Shown: positions 34,715 through 44,255, counted from the first letter of the stretch. The stretch: 64,000 nt of DNA from Caballeronia sp. LZ062 (GCF_031450785.1 NZ_JARTWB010000001.1:248001-312000), one strand, 5' to 3'. The notes: generated from the sequence alone by a model not told the origin. Translations and numbers: made by a program.

Positions 34715-35860
34715 GTGTCGCGCACCATCCTTTTTCGCTGGCTACATGGTTTCCTTCCCGCTCCCGTCCCCCTCAAATGGACCGAACGGCTGCGCGCGGG
34801 CGCGGGCGCGCTGATCGGCATTGCGCTGACGGGCGGCATCGCGCATCTGCTCGTGGGCGACAAATCGGCGATTCCGTTCCTGATCGCGCCGATGGGCGCC
34901 TCCGCCGTGCTGCTGTTCGCCGTGCCGGCGAGTCCGCTCGCGCAGCCGTGGTCGATCATCGGCGGCAATCTCGTCTCCGCCGTCGTCGGCGTCACGTGCG
35001 CGGCGCTGATCCACGATCCGGTCGATGCCGCCGCGCTCGCCATTGCGCTCGCCATATGCGGAATGTTCGCGTTGCGCTGCGTTCACCCGCCTTCGGGCGC
35101 GGTCGCGTTGACGGCGGTGCTCGGCGGCCCGTCCATCCACGCGCTCGGCTACGGCTTCGTGCTCGCGCCCGTTGCCATCCAGTCGGCGGCGCTGCTGTGC
35201 TCGGCCATCGTGTTTCACGCGCTGACGGGGCACCGCTATCCGCACGTCGCGCAGGCTTCGCCGAAGACGCCGGACGCCACTGCGTTCACGCGCGCCGATC
35301 TCGAAGCCGTGCTCGCGCGCCGCAGCGAAATGCTCGACATCGATCCGGACGACCTGGAGGCGCTCCTGCGCGAAACGCAATTGCAGGCCTACGCGCGCCG
35401 CTTCACGGAATTCAGTTGCGCAGACATCATGTCGCGCGGCGTGGTGTCCGTGACGCCGGACACGACTGTCGAAGACGCGCTTTCGTTACTCGCGCGGCAT
35501 CGCGTGAAGGCGCTGCCGGTGATCGACGCGACGCGGCGCGTGCGCGGCATCGTCACACGGGCGGACCTCGCGCCCGCGCATCGGTCGGCGCCTCGCGATG
35601 CCTTCGCGCGCGCCGTCGAGCGCATCATGCGCGGCCCGGTGCAAGCGCCGCCGCGCGTCGGCTCGCTGATGACGACCGACGTCTGCACGGTCGATTCGCG
35701 CACGGCGATCGCGGAGCTGGTGCCGATGTTCGCGGACTTCGGGCATCACCACATTCCGGTGGTCGATAACAACGAGCGCCTGCTCGGCATGATCACCGAA
35801 ACGGATCTGATTGCCGGGCTGTATCGCCAGAGCTTCGCCGGCGAGCGCAAAAGCGCCTGA
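34715..35860 (+). CDS. HPP-family membrane protein with two CBS domains
   Basis: 381 residues from GTG 34715. The first 185 residues have about five membrane spans and the HPP box, VHPPSGAV at 123-130. Two CBS domains follow (about 230-290 and 305-372), each with the PV-x-D or VD-x-N turn. HPP proteins in plants and cyanobacteria have been linked to nitrite transport; CBS pairs sense adenine nucleotides or ionic strength. It is 17 bp before a MarR gene and 460 bp before a ClC channel that also ends in CBS-type sequence. The three may form one ion-handling operon. Confidence 0.88.
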   Translation: MSRTILFRWLHGFLPAPVPLKWTERLRAGAGALIGIALTGGIAHLLVGDKSAIPFLIAPMGASAVLLFAVPASPLAQPWSIIGGNLVSAVVGVTCAALIHDPVDAAALAIALAICGMFALRCVHPPSGAVALTAVLGGPSIHALGYGFVLAPVAIQSAALLCSAIVFHALTGHRYPHVAQASPKTPDATAFTRADLEAVLARRSEMLDIDPDDLEALLRETQLQAYARRFTEFSCADIMSRGVVSVTPDTTVEDALSLLARHRVKALPVIDATRRVRGIVTRADLAPAHRSAPRDAFARAVERIMRGPVQAPPRVGSLMTTDVCTVDSRTAIAELVPMFADFGHHHIPVVDNNERLLGMITETDLIAGLYRQSFAGERKSA

Positions 35861-35877
35861 GCGCACGAAGAAACCGA

Positions 35878-36288
35878 ATGAAAACCGCACGCACACTCGC
35901 CAAGCCCGACTTCGAGCAACTCTCCGAATTCCGCTATCAGATGCGCCGCTTCGAGCGGTTTTCCGAGCGCGCCGCGCAGGAAGAAGGCATCACGCCGCTG
36001 CAATATCTGTTGCTTCTGCACATCAAGGGCTTTCCGGGCCGCGCCTGGGCGACGGTCGGCGAGCTGGCCGAGCGATTGCAGTCACATCATCACGGCGTCG
36101 TGGCGCTCGTCACACGCTGCGAAGCCCTCGGGCTCGTGCGTCGCGAGCAAAGCGCCGAGGACCGGCGGCAAGTGCAGGTGCATCTCGAAGCGCGCGGCGA
36201 GCAAGTGCTCGCGCGGCTCGCGGCGCTGCATCGCGCGGAGTTGAAATCGCTGGAAGGCGCGTTTCGCGTCCCGCAAATCGATCTCTGA
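35878..36288 (+). CDS. MarR-family transcriptional regulator
   Basis: 136 residues from ATG 35878. The winged helix-turn-helix is seen in TPLQYLLLLHIKGFPG, then WATVGELAERLQSHHHGVVALVTR, with a wing containing DRRQVQVHLE. It lies between the HPP and ClC genes with short gaps, so it probably controls this cluster. The recognition helix is His-rich (SHHHG), which is typical of one MarR subgroup. The ligand is unknown. Confidence 0.88.
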   Translation: MKTARTLAKPDFEQLSEFRYQMRRFERFSERAAQEEGITPLQYLLLLHIKGFPGRAWATVGELAERLQSHHHGVVALVTRCEALGLVRREQSAEDRRQVQVHLEARGEQVLARLAALHRAELKSLEGAFRVPQIDL

Positions 36289-36317
36289 GTCCCGCGGAGT
36301 TTCCTGGAGTGACAGAC

Positions 36318-38087
36318 ATGAACCATCATAAACGCGACTTTTCCGTGAACGACCGGCTGCTGCGCATGTGCGGGCTGGCTGCGGTCATCGGCGGCATCAG
36401 CACGCTTGCGGCGGTCGTGCTGCTCGCGCTCATCCATCTGTTCACGAACATCTTCTTTTTCCAGACGTTTTCGATCGAAGACCGCTCGCCCGCGCTGAAC
36501 ACACTCGGCATCTGGGTCATCGTGATTCCGGTGATCGGCGGGCTGATCGTCGGGCTGATGGCGCGCTTCGGCTCCGAGAAGATTCGCGGCCACGGCATTC
36601 CCGAAGCGATCGAAGCAATTCTCTTCGGCAAGAGCCGCATGTCGCCGAAGGTGGCGGTGCTCAAGCCGCTGTCGTCGGGCATCGTGATCGGCAGCGGCGG
36701 GCCGTTCGGCGCGGAAGGCCCGATCATCATGACAGGCGGCGCGCTCGGCTCGCTCATCGCGCAGTGCATCGACGTGACTGCTGCCGAACGCAAGACGCTG
36801 CTCGTCGCGGGGGCGGCGGCGGGCATGACCGCCGTGTTCGGCACGCCGGTCGCGGCCGTCCTGCTCGCGGTCGAACTGCTGCTCTTCGAATGGCGGCCGC
36901 GCAGTTTCCTGCCCGTCGCGCTGGCTTGCGCCGTGGCCGGTTTCGCACGAGCGTTCGTCTTCGGCACCGGCGCGCTCTTCCCGATGCAGACCGAGCCGCC
37001 GCACATGATTTCGCTGTTGTCGTGCCTCGTCGCGGGGCTGTTGTCGGGTGCCCTCGCCTCGGGGCTCTCCGCGGCGCTGTACAAGCTGGAAGATGCGTTC
37101 GGCAAGCTGCCGCTGCACTGGATGTGGTGGCCGGCCATCGGCGGCGTCGTGGTCGGCATCGGCGGATTCATGGAGCCGCGCGCATTGGGCGTCGGCTATG
37201 ACGTGATCGGCGATCTGTTGCACCAGCACATCGCTATTCAGGCCGCGCTCGCCATTCTGGCCGTGAAGGCGGTAATTTGGGTCGTTGCGCTGGCTTCGGG
37301 TACGTCGGGCGGCGTGCTCGCGCCGCTTTTGATGCTCGGCGCGGGACTCGGCACCGTGCTCGGCGCGGTCCTGCCGGGCCACGACACCGCGCTCTGGCCG
37401 CTCGTGTGCATGGCCGCGACGCTCGGCGCGACATTGGGCGCGCCGCTCACGGCCATCGTCTTCGCGTTCGGCCTCACGCACGACAGCAATGCGCTGCTGC
37501 CACTGCTGGCCGCGACGCTCGTCGCGCACGGCTTCGCGACCGTGGTCATGCGCCGCTCGATCATGACGGAGAAGATCGCGCGGCGCGGTTATCACATCTA
37601 TCGCGAATACGGCGTGGACCCGCTGGAGCGTCATCACGTGGATGAAGTGATGACGCGCGATGTCAGCACCGTCGACGCCGCCACGCCGCTCGCCGATGTG
37701 CTCGCGCGGCATTTCGGGCCGCAGCAGGCGCACCGCGCGTATCCGGTCGTGCGCGACGGCGCGCTCGTCGGCATGCTGGATCGCGCGGGACTGGCGGCGT
37801 TCGCGGGGACGTCGCAAGCCGGCACCATCGGCGAGGCGCTCGCGCGACAAAGCGATGCCGCGCCCGTGGTCGCGCTGCCCGGCGAACCGTGCCGTCTCGC
37901 CGCGACGCGCCTTGCCGTGCATGAACTGGAACGCTTGCCGGTCGTGACGGACAAGGAATCGATGCGGCTCGTCGGCATCGTCTCGCGCAGCGATCTCGTG
38001 AAGCCGGCGCGCGCGCATTTCGACGAAGAGCACCGGCGCGAACGCTTTCGCGGCTTTCGGCGCACTCAGGCGTTGCGCAAGCCTTAA
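36318..38087 (+). CDS. ClC-family chloride channel/transporter with C-terminal CBS domains
   Basis: 589 residues from ATG 36318, with GGAG upstream. The ClC core carries GHGIP (91-95), GAEGP with the gating Glu at 133, and GTSGGVLAP (328-336). The gating Glu allows proton coupling or fast gating. The last 150 residues form a CBS pair (from about 436) and a basic tail. It moves chloride or another anion across the inner membrane. The stop overlaps that of the convergent TPR/GT9 gene by 4 bp. Long open frames antisense to this gene are composition effects. Confidence 0.92.
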   Translation: MNHHKRDFSVNDRLLRMCGLAAVIGGISTLAAVVLLALIHLFTNIFFFQTFSIEDRSPALNTLGIWVIVIPVIGGLIVGLMARFGSEKIRGHGIPEAIEAILFGKSRMSPKVAVLKPLSSGIVIGSGGPFGAEGPIIMTGGALGSLIAQCIDVTAAERKTLLVAGAAAGMTAVFGTPVAAVLLAVELLLFEWRPRSFLPVALACAVAGFARAFVFGTGALFPMQTEPPHMISLLSCLVAGLLSGALASGLSAALYKLEDAFGKLPLHWMWWPAIGGVVVGIGGFMEPRALGVGYDVIGDLLHQHIAIQAALAILAVKAVIWVVALASGTSGGVLAPLLMLGAGLGTVLGAVLPGHDTALWPLVCMAATLGATLGAPLTAIVFAFGLTHDSNALLPLLAATLVAHGFATVVMRRSIMTEKIARRGYHIYREYGVDPLERHHVDEVMTRDVSTVDAATPLADVLARHFGPQQAHRAYPVVRDGALVGMLDRAGLAAFAGTSQAGTIGEALARQSDAAPVVALPGEPCRLAATRLAVHELERLPVVTDKESMRLVGIVSRSDLVKPARAHFDEEHRRERFRGFRRTQALRKP

Positions 38088-39331
38088 GCGCGCTTCAACG
38101 ACGCGAATCGCGCCAGGTCCGTCCGCAAATCCGCCAGCGGATGCGACCAGTCGCCGAGTTGCGTCTGGCGGTAAAGACGCATGGACGGGTACCACGGCGT
38201 GAATCGCCTGCAGTCGTACCAGCGGCAATCGCACGCCTGCGCGAGCAGCACCCATACCGGACGATTCAGCGCGGCGGCAAGATGCGCCGGACCGCTGTCG
38301 ATCGAAATGATGAGGTCGAGCGACTCGAAAGCGCGCCCGGTGTCGCCGAACGTGTGCAGATTCGGCGCCATGTCGCTTACACCGTGCGCCTGCATCAGCG
38401 CGCGCTCCGCCTCGCTCGATTCGCCGACTTGCAGCGAAAAGAAATCGCACGTTGCATCGGCGAGCACGGCGGCAAGCTCGTGCAGTGGCATCGACCGGTA
38501 CGGCTCGTGTCGCGCACTGCTCCCGCTGCGCCAGATCAGGCCGACTTTGGGTCGCGGACCGTGCGCGTTCAACAGCGCGCTCGCCTCGCGCGGCAAGGCC
38601 TTCGCGGTTTCGAGGCCGATCAGCGCCGCCGGATTCTCCTGCGGCGCGTAAGGCGACGACTGATAGCGCGCCCACAGATGGAACACGGTGGCGATGCGGT
38701 CGCAGCGTTGCGCTTCTTCGGCGCGCGCCTCGGCCGTCGGTACAGCGTGACGAACGCGCTCTCGCGGGCGCACGGCATCGCGCCAGAAGTCGAACAGTTC
38801 AATCACGACCTCACGCGCGCCCTCTCGCAGCAGGACGTCGACATAGCGCGAAAAGAGCACGAAATCGCCGAACCCGCCTTCGGCGATGAGCAGGATCGAC
38901 TTGCCGGCGACCGGCTCGTCCATGCCGAGCATCTTCGGCTTCAGTCTCTCGAACCACGCGCCGTCGCCTGCGAATAGCGTGTCGAGGAGCGCCTCGGCGC
39001 GCCCGATCCCGCGATCGGCCCGATGCAGTTCGTGCGCTTCGCGATATTTGCCGAGGCTCAATAGCGTCATGAGCAGCTCCTCGGTGAGCTGGAAGCGGAA
39101 CACGTCGGGCAACGGATCGAGAAGGCCGCGCCTCAGCCACGGCTCCGCTTCCGCGAACATGCCGAGATAGCTCATGTCGATGCCAATCTGCCCCGCCCAG
39201 ACGCCGCCGGCATCGCGCAACGCGGCAATGCGGCGCAGCATCGCCTGCGCTTCCGCTGCGCGGCCCGCCATGCGCAAAGCGCGAACCGTGTCGATGCTGG
39301 GCGGTATTTGATCGTCGGATTGAATGGGCAT
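38084..39331 (-). CDS. Protein with TPR-like N-terminus and GT9-like glycosyltransferase domain
   Basis: 415 residues from ATG 39331. The N-terminal 120 residues are helical repeats. The remainder resembles the GT9 (heptosyltransferase) fold, with LLIAEGGFGDFVLFSRYVD near 146 and SIDSGPAHLAAALNRPVWVLL near 345-365. Such proteins occur in Burkholderia flagellin or surface glycosylation settings, but no glycan locus is visible here. No signal peptide is seen. Confidence 0.75.
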   Translation of the reverse strand: MPIQSDDQIPPSIDTVRALRMAGRAAEAQAMLRRIAALRDAGGVWAGQIGIDMSYLGMFAEAEPWLRRGLLDPLPDVFRFQLTEELLMTLLSLGKYREAHELHRADRGIGRAEALLDTLFAGDGAWFERLKPKMLGMDEPVAGKSILLIAEGGFGDFVLFSRYVDVLLREGAREVVIELFDFWRDAVRPRERVRHAVPTAEARAEEAQRCDRIATVFHLWARYQSSPYAPQENPAALIGLETAKALPREASALLNAHGPRPKVGLIWRSGSSARHEPYRSMPLHELAAVLADATCDFFSLQVGESSEAERALMQAHGVSDMAPNLHTFGDTGRAFESLDLIISIDSGPAHLAAALNRPVWVLLAQACDCRWYDCRRFTPWYPSMRLYRQTQLGDWSHPLADLRTDLARFASLKRA

Positions 39332-39564
39332 TGCCGAAACGAGGCGGAGAGACGGCGCAGGATACTAATAGCACGCACGTCGTCCTATGTAATAAAGCGT
39401 GCGCATTCAATCATAGGCGCATGACTCCCGGATTCGATCGCGAGACTGAAAATTGTTGTATCGGATTTGCGCGTCTATTTGCCGCGAGCATTTGCGCAAT
39501 GCGACAATCGCCGCCGCCGCGTGCTAGAGTCTCGCCGCGTCAGCGCCTCACGGTTCTAATTACT

Positions 39565-40131
39565 ATGAATTATCTGCGTCAACGCGGCCCGATTATCGCG
39601 GGCACCGCCGCGCTCTTTCTCATCACACTTGTCGCAAACGAACTGCTGTTTCCGCATTCGGAATACGTTCCGGGCGCCAACTGGATATATTTGCCCGCCG
39701 GGATGCGTCTGCTTTGCACGCTGCTTTTTGGTGAGGCCGGCGCAATAGGCATGTTATGCGCCGCCTGGGTCAGTTGCGTCTTTCTGTATTTTCCGGACGA
39801 TCCAGTGCGTTCCCTTTTCTACGGCACGATTTCCGCACTCGCGCCTTATCTCATTTATCTGTTCGCGACGGGTGTGCTCGGATTACGCACGTCGCTATCG
39901 AATCTGACGGCGAAGCGTCTGCTTTTGCTCATTCTTCTTTATTCGATTGCCAGTCCCGCGCTCCATCAAATCTGGCTCGCGATGCATGGCGAAGCTGCGG
40001 GCGCGGCCCGGCGCTTCGTGGTCATGGTCGTCGGAGATCTGAGCGGCAGTCTGATTATGATCTACACGATCAAACTGATGTTATGGCTGATGGTAACGGT
40101 TGCGCCGTTGCGGCGGCGCCTCGGCGATTGA
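39565..40131 (+). CDS. Integral membrane protein, MASE1-like
   Basis: 188 residues from ATG 39565; the frame is open further upstream but without a ribosome site. Five to six membrane spans are seen, with ANWIYLPAGMRLLCTLLFG and an acidic Asp-Asp-Pro loop. This resembles MASE1-type sensory membrane regions, but there is no output domain. The gene has lower GC than its neighbours. A hairpin follows 20 bp after its stop. Confidence 0.6.
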   Translation: MNYLRQRGPIIAGTAALFLITLVANELLFPHSEYVPGANWIYLPAGMRLLCTLLFGEAGAIGMLCAAWVSCVFLYFPDDPVRSLFYGTISALAPYLIYLFATGVLGLRTSLSNLTAKRLLLLILLYSIASPALHQIWLAMHGEAAGAARRFVVMVVGDLSGSLIMIYTIKLMLWLMVTVAPLRRRLGD

Positions 40132-40150
40132 CTCATCGCTCAAATAAAAA

Positions 40151-40177
40151 CGCCGCCTAGCTCATTGCCAGGCGGCG
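40151..40177. terminator. Rho-independent-type hairpin
   Basis: CGCCGCCT (40151-40158) and AGGCGGCG (40170-40177) form a perfect 8-bp stem. An A-tract lies on the left and a weak T-rich stretch on the right. It follows the stop of the membrane protein gene. Confidence 0.65.
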
Positions 40178-40383
40178 CCTATTTCACCGCTTTTCTCATC
40201 TTCTCTCAGGTTCTCGCGCAAGCAATCGGCCATCTCTCAGTAACCTGTTGCCAACTCGATTGCTTCGCATGATAGCAGTTGCTTATCAGCTTGATAAGTG
40301 ATTTTGTGTTCCGAACGTCAGACCCGACCGAGTATGATCCACTGCATCACCCTGCCACTTTCCTTGGGCGCTCAAGCAAGCGC

Positions 40384-40743
40384 ATGACAATGACGAAAAA
40401 ACATCTCGTCGACGCTTACTTCCGCTTCCTGAATCTCGCGCAGGCGGTTCAGGCCTTGCCCTCCGTGCCGAAGCTGGACGCGGCCGAAGAACGGCTGCTC
40501 GAAGCCCTCACGGCGGCCTGGCACGCGGGCCGCACGCTGACGGTGACGGAAACCATGGCGCTGTCGGCGGCCGGCGCGCCGGCAACCGTGCACCGCAAGC
40601 TGACGCGCCTCAAACAGCAAGGTCTCGTCACGCTCGACGATACCGGCGCGGACATGCGCACGAAGTCCGTCGTGCCGACCCCGAAGGCGCTCGCCTACTT
40701 CGAGAAGCTCGCTGCCTGTCTCGAAGAAGCCAAGAAGAAGTAG
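40384..40743 (+). CDS. Small MarR-like winged-helix regulator
   Basis: 119 residues from ATG 40384; ATG 40390 is equally possible and neither has a clear ribosome site. The pattern LTVTETMALSAAGAPATVHRKLTRLKQQGLVTL is a winged helix-turn-helix. The segment RTKSVVPTPKALAYFEKL forms the wing and C-terminal helix. The ligand domain is short. It lies 65 bp before an aldo/keto reductase gene on the same strand, a possible target. Confidence 0.75.
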   Translation: MTMTKKHLVDAYFRFLNLAQAVQALPSVPKLDAAEERLLEALTAAWHAGRTLTVTETMALSAAGAPATVHRKLTRLKQQGLVTLDDTGADMRTKSVVPTPKALAYFEKLAACLEEAKKK

Positions 40744-40808
40744 CGCACACCCTGCCGGCGCGCGGTTTAATCTGTGGCTCCTTGCCAACCAAAGCAGGAG
40801 CCGGATCC

Positions 40809-41747
40809 ATGAGGCCTCCCAAGACGTGGCGCACGCCGGGCCGGCGCGACTTTTTGCTTGCGTCCGCCGCCGCTCTGCTGACCGTGCCCGCCGCTCGCGC
40901 ATGGGCTGCGGACGCGCCCATCGAACCGATGCATAAGCGCCGGATTCCCTCGACCGGCGAAGCGTTGCCGGTCGTCGGATGCGGCACATGGCGCACTTTC
41001 GACGTCGGCGACGACGCCGCGCGCCGGCGTGAACTCGCCGAGGTGCTCCGCGTTCTGTTCGCGGCGGGCGGATCGGTGATCGATTCGTCGCCGATGTACG
41101 GCACGTCCGAAGCAGTCGCTGGCGCGCTGCTCACCGAATTGCATGCGCGCGACAAGGCGTTCATCGCGACCAAGGTCTGGACGGAAGGCCGCGAGGAAGG
41201 CATTGCGCAGATGCAACAGTCGATGCAGCGCCTCGCCGCGCCCCGCATCGACCTCATGCAAATCCACAATCTGCTCGACTGGCGCACCCAGCTTGCCACC
41301 CTGCGCGACTGGAAAGCCGCCGGGCGCGTGCGCTATATCGGCATCACGCATTACACGTCGAGCGCGTTCGGCCAGGTCGAAGCCGTCTTGCGCGCCGAGC
41401 GCGTCGACTTCGTGCAGATCAATTACGCCGCCAACGACCGCGACGCCGAAGCGCGCCTGCTGCCGCTCGCGGCCGACCGCGGCGTCGCCGTGATCGTCAA
41501 TCAGCCGTTCGGCGGCGGGTCGCTCTTGGCCGAGTTGCGCGGCAGGCCGCTGCCGCCTTTTGCGGCGGAACTCGGCTGCACCAGTTGGGCACAGCTTCTG
41601 CTGAAGTTCGTGCTGGGCAATCCGGCGGTCACGTGCGTCATTCCGGGCACGGGCCGCCGCGAGTACATGGTCGACAACGTTCACGCGGGCATCGGCGTCT
41701 ATCCGGATGCGGCGCTGAGACGGCGTATCGAGGAAGCCGTCGCGTGA
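40809..41747 (+). CDS. Exported aldo/keto reductase (Tat signal)
   Basis: 312 residues from ATG 40809, with AGGAG upstream. A twin-arginine signal (GRRDFLLASAAALL, cleavage near AWA-A) precedes the enzyme. The aldo/keto reductase barrel has the Asp/Tyr pair in VIDSSPMYGTSE, a Lys in ATKVWTEG and a His in MQIHNLLDW. Periplasmic NADPH is not available, so the enzyme must bind its cofactor before Tat export or use another one. The substrate is unknown. Confidence 0.88.
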   Translation: MRPPKTWRTPGRRDFLLASAAALLTVPAARAWAADAPIEPMHKRRIPSTGEALPVVGCGTWRTFDVGDDAARRRELAEVLRVLFAAGGSVIDSSPMYGTSEAVAGALLTELHARDKAFIATKVWTEGREEGIAQMQQSMQRLAAPRIDLMQIHNLLDWRTQLATLRDWKAAGRVRYIGITHYTSSAFGQVEAVLRAERVDFVQINYAANDRDAEARLLPLAADRGVAVIVNQPFGGGSLLAELRGRPLPPFAAELGCTSWAQLLLKFVLGNPAVTCVIPGTGRREYMVDNVHAGIGVYPDAALRRRIEEAVA

Positions 41748-41771
41748 TGGTTCAAGGGAGAGAAACACTCG

Positions 41772-42194
41772 ATGGGCGATCCGTTCAACCTGCAACGCTT
41801 CGTGAGTGCGCAGGAAAGCGTCATCGATGAAGTGCGCGCCGAGCTGTCCGCCGGCCGCAAGCGTACGCACTGGATGTGGTTCGTGTTCCCGCAGATCGCG
41901 GGGCTCGGCCATAGCCCCATGGCGCAGCGTTACGCGATCCAGTCGCTCGCCGAAGCGCAGGCGTATCTCGCGCATCCGGTGCTGGGCGCACGGCTCGTCG
42001 AGCTGACGCGCACCGTCAACGGCGTCGAGGGCCGCAGCATCGAGGACATTTTCGGGTATCCGGACCACATGAAATTCCATTCGTCGATGACGCTTTTCGC
42101 GCGCGCCGCGCCCGACGAGCCGATCTTCGACGAAACGCTGCGCCGTCACTTCGACGGCCGCCCCGACGAAGCGACGCTCATGCGCCTGCGCTGA
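41772..42194 (+). CDS. DUF1810 family protein
   Basis: 140 residues from ATG 41772, with GGGAGA a little far upstream. The family marks are FNLQRFVSAQ, THWMWFVFPQIAGLG and DHMKFHSSMTLF. It is a small helical cytoplasmic protein of unknown function. It follows the aldo/keto reductase by 24 bp and may be co-transcribed. Confidence 0.88.
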   Translation: MGDPFNLQRFVSAQESVIDEVRAELSAGRKRTHWMWFVFPQIAGLGHSPMAQRYAIQSLAEAQAYLAHPVLGARLVELTRTVNGVEGRSIEDIFGYPDHMKFHSSMTLFARAAPDEPIFDETLRRHFDGRPDEATLMRLR

Positions 42195-42251
42195 TTCGCC
42201 GACTGGCATGGGCGTTGCACGTTCGACGCGCACATTCAACCGGAGTCCGAC

Positions 42252-42467
42252 ATGAGCCGATCGCTGAAAGTTCACGACCACGTGAGCTGGAATACGCCGC
42301 AGGGCGAGACCACGGGCCGCGTGGTGCGCGTCATTTCCGAGCGCACGACGCTCGACGGGCACACGGTCAACGCGTCGAAAGACGATCCGCATTACGAAGT
42401 CGAGAGCGACAAGAGCGGCAAGCGCGCCGTCCACAAGGGCAGCGCGCTCAAACCCGTTTCGCACTGA
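42252..42467 (+). CDS. DUF2945 (HVA1-type Tudor-like) protein
   Basis: 71 residues from ATG 42252 with GGAG before it. The sequence VHDHVSWNTPQGETTGRVVR and the HYEVESDKSGK-x-A-x-HK-x-S-x-L pattern are the DUF2945 signature, a small beta-barrel. Function unknown; such genes often accompany stress-related small proteins. Confidence 0.88.
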   Translation: MSRSLKVHDHVSWNTPQGETTGRVVRVISERTTLDGHTVNASKDDPHYEVESDKSGKRAVHKGSALKPVSH

Positions 42468-42585
42468 GCGGCGGACAAAGCCACGACACGATTCATGCAA
42501 AAGCCGCGGTAAACGGTCAAACTGCTAGCGCGCCGCCATGGCGCGCTTCGCCGGACCATCCTGCCAAATCTTTTGAGGAATCGAT

Positions 42586-43035
42586 ATGAACTTGAAATTC
42601 GTGGCACTGCTCTGCGCTTCTTCGGCCATCGGCCTTGCTTCCACGCTTGCTTCCACGTCTTCGTTCGCGCAGGTCGCGGGCGCGCAGCCGCTCGGCGTCT
42701 CCGTTCAGGTCTCGACCGCGATCATCGACGGGTGGAGCGTGAAAAAGTCGATTCTGAACAAACCCGTCGTCAACGACGACGGCAAACGCGTCGGCGTGAT
42801 CCACGACATCATCATCGCGCCCGACCGTTCGGTCTCGTTCGCGATCATCGCGGCGAATCAGTTCCTTGGCGTGTCGCACCACGACGTCGCCATCCCGATC
42901 GAGCAGATCGACGTAAAGGACGGCAAGCTGGTGCTGCCGGGCGCGACCAAGGACGCGATCAAGGCGCTGCCGGAATTCCAGTACTCGAAGGTGAAGGCCA
43001 CGCCGGTGGCGCGCGACCAGTTCGAACATCACTGA
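42586..43035 (+). CDS. Exported PRC-barrel domain protein
   Basis: 149 residues from ATG 42586, with GAGGAA upstream. A signal peptide ends near SFAQ-V (about residue 29). The PRC-barrel follows: LNKPVVNDDGKRVGVIHDIIIAPD near 58-81 and AIPIEQIDVKDGKLVLPGATKD near 102-123. Periplasmic PRC-barrel proteins are common in this group and have no assigned role. It lies 93 bp before the quinone-reductase-like gene. Confidence 0.88.
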   Translation: MNLKFVALLCASSAIGLASTLASTSSFAQVAGAQPLGVSVQVSTAIIDGWSVKKSILNKPVVNDDGKRVGVIHDIIIAPDRSVSFAIIAANQFLGVSHHDVAIPIEQIDVKDGKLVLPGATKDAIKALPEFQYSKVKATPVARDQFEHH

Positions 43036-43127
43036 CCGGTTCAACGGAGCGATGCAGCGCGCGTTCGCCGCTGTGTCGCACGTATCGGCGCACGTATCGG
43101 CGCTCATCTCACGCTCAACGGAAAGCT

Positions 43128-44111
43128 ATGTTCAACGCGCTGCTGCTCGACAAACAGGACGACCGCACGGTGGCGTCCATTCAGTCAATCGACGAGTCGC
43201 GTCTGCCTGCGGGCGACGTGCTCGTGCGCATCGAATACTCGACGCTCAATTACAAGGACGCGCTCGCGATCACGGGCAAGGGCCCCGTCGTGCGCAGCTT
43301 TCCGATGGTGCCCGGCATCGACTTCGCGGGCGTCGTCGAGGAGAGCACGCACGCGGACTATCGGCCGGGCGACCTCGTCGTGATGAACGGCTGGGGCGCG
43401 GGCGAAACGCATTGGGGCGGCCTTGCCCAGAAAGCGCGCGTGCCGGGCGGGCATCTGATTCCGCTGCCCGCCGGCATCACGACGCGTCAGGCGATGGCCG
43501 TCGGCACGGCCGGCTACACGGCGATGCTTTGCGTGCAGGCGCTCGCGCAACGCGGCGTCGCGCCCGGCCAGGGCGATGTGCTCGTGACCGGCGCTAACGG
43601 CGGCGTCGGCAGCTTCGCAGTGGCGATTCTCGCGAAGCGCGGCTATCGCGTGATCGCATCGACCGGACGGCCCGAGGAAGCGGCGCGGCTGCGTGAGCTC
43701 GGCGCGGCGGATGTCATCGACCGGAACACGCTGTCTGCCGCAGGCAAGCCGCTGCAGAAAGAGCGCTTCGCGGCGGCGGTGGACTGCGTCGGCAGTCACA
43801 CGCTCGCCAACGTCTGCGCGAGCTTGCGATACGGCGGCGCGGTCGCCGCGTGCGGGCTTGCGCAGGGCATGGATTTTCCAGCGACGGTGGCGCCGTTCAT
43901 TCTGCGCGGCGTGGCGCTGCTCGGCGTCGACAGCGTCTACGTGCCGCGAGAGCGGCGCGTCGCGGCGTGGAACGCGATCGCCGACGACGTGCCGGTAGCC
44001 ACCATTGAGCGCGTGGCAAGCACGATTTCGCTCGCCGACGCGCCGCAGACCGCTGCGAGCCTGCTGCGCGGAGAGATCAAAGGGCGTGTCATCGTCGATG
44101 TGAATGCGTGA
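43128..44111 (+). CDS. acuI: MDR-family oxidoreductase, YhdH/AcuI-like
   Basis: 327 residues from ATG 43128, with GGAAAG upstream. It is a zinc-free medium-chain reductase with the subfamily marks EYSTLNYKDALAITGKGPVVR (about 36-56) and MNGWGAGETHWGGLAQKARV. The NADPH loop VTGANGGVGSFAV follows, then ASTGRPEEAARLRELGA. AcuI-type enzymes reduce acrylyl-CoA to propionyl-CoA. The symbol is by family likeness; a different enone substrate is possible. Confidence 0.82.
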   Translation: MFNALLLDKQDDRTVASIQSIDESRLPAGDVLVRIEYSTLNYKDALAITGKGPVVRSFPMVPGIDFAGVVEESTHADYRPGDLVVMNGWGAGETHWGGLAQKARVPGGHLIPLPAGITTRQAMAVGTAGYTAMLCVQALAQRGVAPGQGDVLVTGANGGVGSFAVAILAKRGYRVIASTGRPEEAARLRELGAADVIDRNTLSAAGKPLQKERFAAAVDCVGSHTLANVCASLRYGGAVAACGLAQGMDFPATVAPFILRGVALLGVDSVYVPRERRVAAWNAIADDVPVATIERVASTISLADAPQTAASLLRGEIKGRVIVDVNA

Positions 44112-44255
44112 TGGCGTGATGGCGGCGGCCCGGGTTGGCGCGATGCTATCCGCTCGCTCGCCACGCGCCGGCGGGCTTCGCGGCGCCTTTCGCGTGACAA
44201 CCGGTCCTCTAAACGCCCAAACACAGCGGACGGATCAGCACGCGTCACGCTCCGC

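Noticed and set aside
32691..34814. Very long open frame (over 700 codons) on the plus strand
   Set aside because: It is antisense to the DUF3857/transglutaminase gene, is extremely Arg-rich, and has no domain. Such frames are expected opposite high-GC genes.
36090..38675. 861-codon open frame on the minus strand
   Set aside because: It is antisense to the ClC gene, with His/Arg/Ala-rich low-complexity product and no ribosome site.
40767..42500. 577-codon open frame on the minus strand
   Set aside because: It covers the aldo/keto reductase and DUF1810 genes in antisense; both of those have clear family motifs.
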